Of a stretch of DNA of 7,234 bases, positions 1 to 5,079 are shown one piece after another (positions within the stretch are counted from its first letter, which is position 1; each line of letters begins with the position of its first letter). This stretch comes from Udaeobacter sp046731655 (GTDB lineage Bacteria; Verrucomicrobiota; Verrucomicrobiia; Chthoniobacterales; UBA10450): assembly GCA_046731655.1 (NCBI GenBank), contig JBKPLM010000048.1, positions 1-7,234 of the forward strand, in the 5' to 3' direction. A program made the position numbers and the translations under genes. Under the pieces are notes generated by a model that saw only the letters and a program-made list of their open reading frames with translations, was not told the DNA's origin and ran no database searches.

Positions 1-239
1 ACAGCGAATGGGAAGCTCACAAAGAACGCGAGAGAATTTAGCGGCGTGCCCTCATAAAGCGGGTGATGAGGCGTGCCGATGTTCGGAGCTGACACGAAAC
101 TCTGCATTAGAGTGTTCGGCCAGAAGAGGATTTCTCGGGCAGACTCGGAGGTCAACGCTGACGCAGCAAATGCTGTGACTGCCGTGACGAGCCCTCCGAT
201 CGCGACCGCGAAAAGAAGTTGGGTCGAGCGGCGAGACAT
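1..239 (-). CDS. Small membrane protein, partial; candidate first integron cassette gene
   Basis: This is a divergent open frame starting at an ATG (239-237) and still open at base 1, so only the first 79 residues are seen. Residues 8-29 form a hydrophobic, Ala/Val-rich segment after MSRRSTQ, which fits an N-terminal signal anchor or membrane helix. Then come the motif LFWPNTLMQS (38-47), the motif NIGTPHHPLYEGTPLN (53-68), and a second hydrophobic stretch from about residue 69. The NIGTP...YEGTPLN pattern resembles uncharacterised small membrane proteins from environmental bacteria; this is recollection, not a search. No function can be assigned. Its start lies three bases after a GTTAGGT core site next to intI, so it sits where the first cassette of an integron would be. 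Only a weak Shine-Dalgarno (TTAGG) precedes the ATG. The frame is clean, the start is at a sensible place and codon use is ordinary, so it is probably a real gene. Confidence 0.72.
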   Translation of the reverse strand, partial: MSRRSTQLLFAVAIGGLVTAVTAFAASALTSESAREILFWPNTLMQSFVSAPNIGTPHHPLYEGTPLNSLAFFVSFPFA

Positions 240-241
240 AG

Positions 242-259
242 ACCTAACTATGATTAGGC
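242..259 (-). other. attI: Candidate attI simple site (integron insertion site)
   Basis: On the minus strand, reading away from intI, the sequence is GCCTAATCATAGTTAGGT. It holds an outer core site GTTAGGT (242-248), a perfect match to the integron core consensus GTTRRRY, and an inverted partner GCCTAA (254-259). The arms CCTAA/TTAGG are perfect inverted repeats with a 6-base spacer. The class 1 attI1 simple site has the same plan (GCCCTAA, short spacer, GTTAGGC). The orientation is right: the core site points away from the integrase into a divergent gene. The predicted crossover is between the G and first T of the core (between bases 248 and 247). attI sites are poorly conserved between integrase types, so this rests on motif, spacing and position. 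No binding data exist. Confidence 0.6.
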
Positions 260-301
260 GAAAGTTCGCAAAACATCACGAATTATTTTTCGTCTAATTC
301 G
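258..301. promoter_or_regulatory. Two inverted repeats between intI and its divergent neighbour
   Basis: The divergent intergenic region contains GCGAA-AG-TTCGC (258-269, 5-bp arms) directly next to the attI-like site. It also contains CGAATTA (279-285) paired with TAATTCG (295-301), perfect 7-bp arms 9 bases apart. Either could be a repressor operator acting on the integrase and/or cassette promoter, or an accessory integrase-binding site. Neither matches a LexA box that I recognise with certainty. A weak sigma70-like pair for intI may lie at 305-310 (TTGCGT) and 328-333 (TTAAAA), 17 bp apart. I would not rely on it. Confidence 0.3.
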
Positions 302-348
302 GCATTGCGTTAGCCGGCTGGATCTGGTTAAAAGTCCGGTGGTAACTC

Positions 349-358
349 GGAGGTGATC
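349..358 (+). promoter_or_regulatory. Strong Shine-Dalgarno sequence of intI
   Basis: GGAGGTGATC is fully complementary to the 3' end of 16S rRNA (GATCACCTCC). The in-frame GTG at 353-355 lies inside this stretch, so it is unlikely to be the start. The next in-frame GTG (371-373) lies 12 bases past the end of the match. That spacing is longer than usual, but no better in-frame start is available apart from an ATT at 365. Confidence 0.55.
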
Positions 359-370
359 CGGGAAATTCAA

Positions 371-1357
371 GTGAGCACGATTCCAGCAGGTGCTGTCGCC
401 GGGCGCAAGCCCAAATTCCTGGATCAGCTGCGTACTTTTATGCGGGCACGCCGCTATAGCCGACGAAGCGAGCAGGCGTACGTAGACTGGATCCGGCGCT
501 TCATTCTCTTTCACGGGAAACGCCATCCACGCGAGCTCGGCGAAAAGGAGATCGTTGAGTTTCTCAGTGACCTGGCTGTGAAGCGGAAAGTTTCTGCCTC
601 AACGCAAAACCAAGCTTTCTGCGCGCTTTTATTTTTGTATCAACAGTTCCTGGAGAAAAAATTGGGACGGCTCGATGGCGCCTTGCGGGCGAGCAAGCCT
701 GCCCGCCTGCCAGTGGTGTTGAGCCGCGAGGAAGTGCGAGCGGTGCTCGCACATATTCGCCCGCCCTATCGGCTGATGCTGGAATTAGTTTACGGCAGCG
801 GTCTGCGATTACTGGAATGTCTCCGATTGCGGATCAAGGATGTCGATTTTGATTACAGACGAATCATCGTGCGCGACGGAAAAGGCATGAAGGACCGGGT
901 GACAATGTTGCCTGGGCGATTGCGTCGACCGCTCAAGGAGCATTTGGCGCATGCCAAAGCAGTGCATCAGCGCGATCTGCAGTTAGGATTTGGCTCGGTA
1001 TACCTGCCGGACGCATTGGAGCGGAAATATCCCAACGCGCATCGCTCGTGGATGTGGCAATACGTCTTTCCAGCAGCGAAACGATCGGTCGATCCAGTAA
1101 GCGGTCGGGTACAGCGGCACCATGTGTTGGAAAAGAATTTGCAGAATGCTGTAGCGCATGCGGTGCGAGCAGCAGGAATTACAAAGCCTGCAAGCTGTCA
1201 CACGTTCCGTCATTCCTTTGCGACGCATGTGCTTGAGGACGGCTACGACATTCGCACCGTTCAAGAACTTCTGGGCCACAAGGACGTTTCTACCACCATG
1301 ATCTATACCCACGTGCTCAACAGGCCGGGTATCGGGGTAAAGAGTCCGCTGGATTGA
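371..1357 (+). CDS. intI: Integron integrase (tyrosine recombinase)
   Basis: IntI catalyses site-specific recombination between attI and folded single-stranded attC sites, capturing and shuffling gene cassettes. From the GTG at 371 the protein has 328 residues. With that start, 16 residues precede LDQLR, as in IntI1, and the six catalytic residues fall at the IntI1 numbers: R146 (YGSGLR), K171 (DGKG), H277 and R280 (HTFRH), H303 (LLGHKD), Y312 (MIYTH). The N-terminal SAM-like DNA-binding domain spans about 14-106. The integron-specific insert is present at about 205-235 (LPDALERKYP...WMWQYVFPA); it separates IntI from XerC/D and binds extrahelical attC bases. The C-terminus ends in GVKSPLD, slightly shorter than IntI1. 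All key residues are present, so the enzyme looks active. It is transcribed away from the candidate attI and converges with the next gene. A longer form from GTG 353 (334 residues) is possible but would start inside the Shine-Dalgarno. Confidence 0.96.
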   Translation: MSTIPAGAVAGRKPKFLDQLRTFMRARRYSRRSEQAYVDWIRRFILFHGKRHPRELGEKEIVEFLSDLAVKRKVSASTQNQAFCALLFLYQQFLEKKLGRLDGALRASKPARLPVVLSREEVRAVLAHIRPPYRLMLELVYGSGLRLLECLRLRIKDVDFDYRRIIVRDGKGMKDRVTMLPGRLRRPLKEHLAHAKAVHQRDLQLGFGSVYLPDALERKYPNAHRSWMWQYVFPAAKRSVDPVSGRVQRHHVLEKNLQNAVAHAVRAAGITKPASCHTFRHSFATHVLEDGYDIRTVQELLGHKDVSTTMIYTHVLNRPGIGVKSPLD

Positions 1358-1362
1358 AAGCG

Positions 1363-1387
1363 ACCGGCCGGCCACGGGCCGGTGGCT
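1363..1387. terminator. GC-rich hairpin between convergent gene ends
   Basis: ACCGGCC (1363-1369) pairs perfectly with GGCCGGT (1377-1383) around a 7-base loop. A competing stem GCCAC/GTGGC (1371-1375 with 1382-1386) overlaps it. It lies in the 47-bp gap between the stop codons of intI and the converging fusion gene and could serve both as a transcription end. No T-tract follows on either strand, so it is not a classical intrinsic terminator. It may instead be a copy of a dispersed GC-rich intergenic repeat. Confidence 0.4.
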
Positions 1388-1404
1388 ACACCATAGATGA
1401 AGCT

Positions 1405-4400
1405 CTAAGCTCGCACGGGCACGCTGGCTGTGCGCTCGAGTTTGCCCCAGCTCACCCAGGCGCCTTTGATGGCGCGCAGGATCGCTTTCCAGATGCAATA
1501 GCTGAGCATCGGGCGATAAATCAACCGCATCGGCAGAATCCGCCAGGCGCGCGTGATCGGTTCGCGTTCCAGGATGCAGGCGAGCGTGGCAAGGAGCACA
1601 TCCATCGCCAGAAAGGTGATAACGAAGGGCAGCACTGCGTTCCAAGCGCCGAATGGGAGCGATGCGAGAAGGAACAAATCCACCAGCGGTGTGATAGCCA
1701 CCAGGATGATTTGGAAGAACCAAATGCTCGGTAAACTAAACCAGCCAAGCGCGCGATAGTTCCAGTTGAACACCATGTCGCGATGTTTCCAAAGGCATTG
1801 CAGGGTGCCGTACGCCCATCGAAACCGTTGCCGCGCCAGGGTGCGCACGCTTTCGGGCGCTTCTGTCCACGCGATCGCGTCGGGCACATACACGATGCGC
1901 TGCCGATGTCTGTGCAACGTGAGCGTGAGATCGGTGTCTTCAGCAAGTGTTTGTAAACTCAAACCGCCAGCTTCATCGATTGCCTCTTTGCGAACGGCAC
2001 TGATCGCGCCGGGCACGACCGTGATGCAGCTCCAACGATTGTAAGCGCGTCGATCCAGATTGAAACCGCACGTGTATTCCAGCGCCTGACAACGCGCGAT
2101 GAATGTGCGCAGATTTCCGACTTTAGCGTGGCCTGATACTGCGCCTATGCGCGCGTCAGCGAATGGCTCGACCAGGCGCGGGATCGTATCGCGCTGACAT
2201 TGCGTGTCGGCATCGATGAAAACAACGATGCCGTGACGCGCAGCGGCCAGGCCCCGTCGCAAAGCACGTGCCTTCCCGCGATTTTCCTGTTGCAACAACC
2301 GAATCCGTGGGTCGCTGTTCGCGACGCGCTCAATTTCGGCAGCAGTTTCGTCTTGCGAACCGTCATCTACGACAACGACTTCGATTTCGGCTTTGTAGTC
2401 TGTGGCAAGAAGCGTCCGCAAAGTTTCCGCGATCACTTTGCCTTCGTTGTAGGCGGCAATCACTACACTGATTGGTTGAGCGAAATCTATTTTCGGTCCG
2501 CGTTTAAAACGGTAAGCAAGCCAGATGACAATCAGCGTGCGAACGACTACGAGCGCCGTTGCCACGATCATGAACGCCCAGAGGAATTCTTCAATAGTGT
2601 GATAGACGCGGAATCCGGTGCCGCTCACCAGACGCGTGAGCGATTGTCCATTGTTTTGCACAGCTGGCATCACCGCGTCGCGTGTCGTCCCCAGCAGCGT
2701 GCTCAACGGCACTACGGTGTCGCCTCGCGTATGCAACCAATCCAAGATGCGCGGAAGCGCTTCGACTGTCTGCGAGCGATCCCCGCCGGCATCATGCAGC
2801 AAAATGACGCTGCCATCGCGCCGTTGTTGTTTCACACGCTGCACAATGACGTTCGCTCCGGGCTTGGCCCAATCCTGTGGATCGATGCTTTCAAGGACGA
2901 CGAGATAGTTGAGGTCTTCCGCGATTTTCAGTGGAGTCAGATCGGTCAGTTGAGTCGGACTCGAATCGGCAGCGTAAGGCGGGCGAAATAATGTGGTGGC
3001 GCGGCCTGTTATCGCTTCGAGCAACAGTTGTGTGGCATTCAACTCCAGCCGGATATGCTCGGGCCAGCAGAGCGCCAGGTTTGGATGATAATATGTGTGG
3101 TTTCCGATTTCGTGTCCTTCGTTGACGATGCGACGGACCAGCCCCGGATAACGTTCCGCGTTCACTCCCACCAGGAAAAACACCGCTTTTACGTTTGCTG
3201 CTTTGAGGATGTCTAAAATCTGAGGAGTCCATCGCGGATCCGGGCCGTCGTCAAAAGTGATTGTGACCTGATGCTCGCTACCAGCGCCTTGATGATAAAG
3301 CGTTGGGAATTCCGCAAACCTGACGTACTTCGCCGTGAGATAGCCGTCGCTGTCCACGGCGACTTTTCGCAATCCGTCGGTGCGCTCCTCGTCGACAGTT
3401 ACGATCTCGCCTTCGCCGACGTCGGTTATTGTGTCTGTCGATTTTATCAGTTCGACCGCCTGCCGGGTTTGATTGTCGAATTTGAAATCACGCGAAACAT
3501 TCAACGCATCCCAAATCGCAGGGTCTTCGCTACCGAGCCGGTAGACCCCAAAGCCGCCAGCCTTTTTATCGCGTACCTCGCGCAGTTGATTGAGGAACGT
3601 CACCGTATCCAGGAACCAGACGGCGTGCTCCTTGTCTTCATCCTGGAAATAAAAATACGGAGTGTATCCAGGTCCCTTCACTTCCGCGCTCTCGATTTCC
3701 GCATCGTTCGCGCGGCTCATGGCTTCTGAAAAACTGATCATCTCGGCCTTTTTCCCGCCGATCGTCCAATCGTACCCGTAGCTGCCGATTGTGATGATCC
3801 ATTGCTTGGTGTCGGATTCTTCCAGAAGGACATGGACCCAACCTTCAAACCACGAACGCGACGCCAGCGGTCCCGGCGGATCAGTATCCGACGTCTCGTC
3901 AAACAACATCGCCACAAAACGATCGACGTTGTCGGAAAGCGCCTCGAAATCGATGTAATCCAGCTCCTGACCGGGCTGAACGCACAGCCAAAGTTCCTTG
4001 TTATCGTCGTGCAACGCGTCAGCGAACTTGTCGATGAATCCGGTGATATCTTTCTTGTAGGCCGGGTCGATTTGCTGCCAGTCGACCACAACGCCCACCG
4101 CTTTCGCATTGCGCAGAACGGAAAGCACACGCTGGATAAACCGGTCCTGTCGTTGCGCCGGCCCGTGCGCGAGGTTTTCAATCGCTTCCGGCTGCCACGT
4201 GTCGCCGACAAGATTTGTCAGCAGCGGCATAAGCGCGATCCCTTTGCTTCCAGTCAGTTTCGATAATCGGGTGTCTCCGTCGATTTGTAGATCGCCCAAG
4301 CCATCGATCACGGTCATCCATTCCGGACAGAGATGTGTGATCTGCGCAGCGTGTTGTTCGAGTGACGCGTAGCTGTACGGATCACCGTTTGTGTAGAACG

Positions 4401-4767
4401 CAAGACGCACTTCGTTATTCGGCGGTTTCTTTCCCGAAAGCTTTCGGGGGGACGGCGCGGGCGCTGCGCCTGCAAGTTTCCTGGCTGCTTGTCGAGCCGC
4501 GGCAAATTTTTGCCACAACAGCGAACTCGGGGACAATTGGTCAGCCGGATTCTGCTTTTGCAAAGCCTTCAACTGGCCTTTCAACTGCCGCAAAGAAAAC
4601 GGCACATTCATTTTCGGCGTAACGAAAAGCGTCTGGACAAACACAACCGTCCCCAGGAAAAATAGTACGCCCGCGATGAGCAGGATCAGGCGCAGGCGGG
4701 GCCAACGCTTCCCAGTCGGATCGGAGAAAACGAACGGTGTAACTTCTTCTGGAGGGGACTCCGGCAT
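1405..4767 (-). CDS. Trimodular membrane protein: GH18-like, CE4 deacetylase, GT2 glycosyltransferase
   Basis: From ATG 4767 the protein has 1120 residues. Module 1: membrane helix 25-49 after basic residues, then a GH18-like domain (about 119-423) of YaaH type, with FDE...PGPLAS, SYGYDW (329-334) and a VWFLD...GGFGVYRLG end; the catalytic site reads VVVDWQQ, with Gln231 where GH18 enzymes have Glu. Module 2: NodB/CE4 deacetylase (about 499-693) with TFDDGP (Asp506, Asp507), HTYYH (His557, His561), RPPY (595-598), DPQDW and LLHD, a complete metal and catalytic set. A helix at 727-752 followed by RFKRGPK returns the chain to the cytoplasm. Module 3: GT2 (about 765-991) with AYNE, VDDGS, DAD (852-854), AED (942-944) and QRFRW (980-984), typical of processive synthases such as PgaC, NodC and chitin synthase, then C-terminal helices (about 1005-1065). 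It probably polymerises, exports and deacetylates an N-acetylhexosamine glycan; the substrate is unknown. A TTG at 4794 would add nine residues but lacks a ribosome site. Confidence 0.93.
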   Translation of the reverse strand: MPESPPEEVTPFVFSDPTGKRWPRLRLILLIAGVLFFLGTVVFVQTLFVTPKMNVPFSLRQLKGQLKALQKQNPADQLSPSSLLWQKFAAARQAARKLAGAAPAPSPRKLSGKKPPNNEVRLAFYTNGDPYSYASLEQHAAQITHLCPEWMTVIDGLGDLQIDGDTRLSKLTGSKGIALMPLLTNLVGDTWQPEAIENLAHGPAQRQDRFIQRVLSVLRNAKAVGVVVDWQQIDPAYKKDITGFIDKFADALHDDNKELWLCVQPGQELDYIDFEALSDNVDRFVAMLFDETSDTDPPGPLASRSWFEGWVHVLLEESDTKQWIITIGSYGYDWTIGGKKAEMISFSEAMSRANDAEIESAEVKGPGYTPYFYFQDEDKEHAVWFLDTVTFLNQLREVRDKKAGGFGVYRLGSEDPAIWDALNVSRDFKFDNQTRQAVELIKSTDTITDVGEGEIVTVDEERTDGLRKVAVDSDGYLTAKYVRFAEFPTLYHQGAGSEHQVTITFDDGPDPRWTPQILDILKAANVKAVFFLVGVNAERYPGLVRRIVNEGHEIGNHTYYHPNLALCWPEHIRLELNATQLLLEAITGRATTLFRPPYAADSSPTQLTDLTPLKIAEDLNYLVVLESIDPQDWAKPGANVIVQRVKQQRRDGSVILLHDAGGDRSQTVEALPRILDWLHTRGDTVVPLSTLLGTTRDAVMPAVQNNGQSLTRLVSGTGFRVYHTIEEFLWAFMIVATALVVVRTLIVIWLAYRFKRGPKIDFAQPISVVIAAYNEGKVIAETLRTLLATDYKAEIEVVVVDDGSQDETAAEIERVANSDPRIRLLQQENRGKARALRRGLAAARHGIVVFIDADTQCQRDTIPRLVEPFADARIGAVSGHAKVGNLRTFIARCQALEYTCGFNLDRRAYNRWSCITVVPGAISAVRKEAIDEAGGLSLQTLAEDTDLTLTLHRHRQRIVYVPDAIAWTEAPESVRTLARQRFRWAYGTLQCLWKHRDMVFNWNYRALGWFSLPSIWFFQIILVAITPLVDLFLLASLPFGAWNAVLPFVITFLAMDVLLATLACILEREPITRAWRILPMRLIYRPMLSYCIWKAILRAIKGAWVSWGKLERTASVPVRA

Positions 4768-4854
4768 GCGGTGCCTATAATCGCCCAACCGCAAAAATAA
4801 GGAAATCGGATTCCGTCAGCCTGAGTAATTTATGCGCGATCCGTGCTATCCCTC

Positions 4855-4866
4855 TTTCGCGCCAAG
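4855..4866 (+). repeat. 12-bp direct repeat, left copy
   Basis: TTTCGCGCCAAG is found here and again, identical, at 5045-5056, bordering the foldback element. It could be a target-site duplication. It could also simply follow from both outer hairpins sharing a GCGC core. Confidence 0.5.
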
Positions 4867-5044
4867 GGCGCAGTATTCAGCTTGAGCCTGGGGCAACGCC
4901 CCAGGTCGGTTGAATGCCAAATGTCCGCGCTGAAAGCGCTATTCACGCATGAATCGCCCTACCGTGAGTCGCGCTTTCAGCGCTGGTTGACGGCATGATT
5001 CAATTTACCTGGGGCGATGCCGCAGCCTAACGTGAAACAGCGCT

Positions 5045-5056
5045 TTTCGCGCCAAG
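5045..5056 (+). repeat. 12-bp direct repeat, right copy
   Basis: Exact second copy of TTTCGCGCCAAG (first at 4855-4866). It lies 23 bases downstream of the receptor stop codon in the direction of transcription. It overlaps the last hairpin of the foldback element. Confidence 0.5.
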
Positions 5057-5079
5057 CAGATGCCGGAATCGTCGCAGTC

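Larger units (their letters stand above)
4855..5056. repeat. Foldback repeat element built of triloop hairpins
   Basis: This fills most of the 312-bp gene-free spacer 4768-5079; nothing recognisable was found in 4768-4854. Small hairpins follow one another: GCGCC-AAG-GGCGC (4859-4871), CCTGGGGC-AAC-GCCCCAGG (4887-4905), GCGCT-GAA-AGCGC (4927-4939), GCGCT-TTC-AGCGC (4971-4983), CTGGGGC-GAT-GCCGCAG (5009-5025, one mismatch) and GCGC-TTTTC-GCGC (5040-5052). The left half matches the reverse complement of the right half. The inner arms 4927-4939 and 4971-4983 pair 13 of 13, GCCCCAGGT..TTGAAT..GCC (4898-4918) aligns with 5015-4992, and the outermost hairpins also correspond. The centre (4940-4970) is unpaired apart from ATTCA-CGCA-TGAAT. 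It could be a MITE-like or REP-like element, a terminator for the upstream receptor gene, or a structured RNA. No protein is encoded. Confidence 0.75.

Noticed and set aside
242..315. Reading ACCTAAC...GTTAGCC on the plus strand as a 74-base attC site
   Set aside because: The ends fit loosely (GTTAGCC is one base off consensus), but the two heptamers pair at only 5 of 7 positions and there is no L''/L' inner stem. The position beside intI and the perfect GTTAGGT core on the other strand fit attI better.
983..1723. 246-codon minus-strand open frame spanning the end of intI and the start of the convergent gene
   Set aside because: It is antisense to the conserved IntI C-terminal domain and overlaps the C-terminus of the GT2 protein in another frame. 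Its composition (many Arg, His, Ser) is typical of a shadow frame, and no domain was recognised.
2200..2991. 263-codon plus-strand open frame
   Set aside because: It lies wholly antisense to the deacetylase and GT2 modules, whose motifs are intact. It shows no recognisable domain.
4792..4794. TTG as start of the trimodular protein
   Set aside because: No Shine-Dalgarno precedes it, TTG is a rarer start, and the nine added residues precede an in-frame ATG (4767) that still leaves the whole N-terminal anchor intact.
4768..4858. Promoter for the trimodular gene
   Set aside because: TTATAG close to the ATG and TAAATT further upstream resemble -10 boxes, but neither has a convincing -35 box at 16-18 bp. 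Not reported as a feature.
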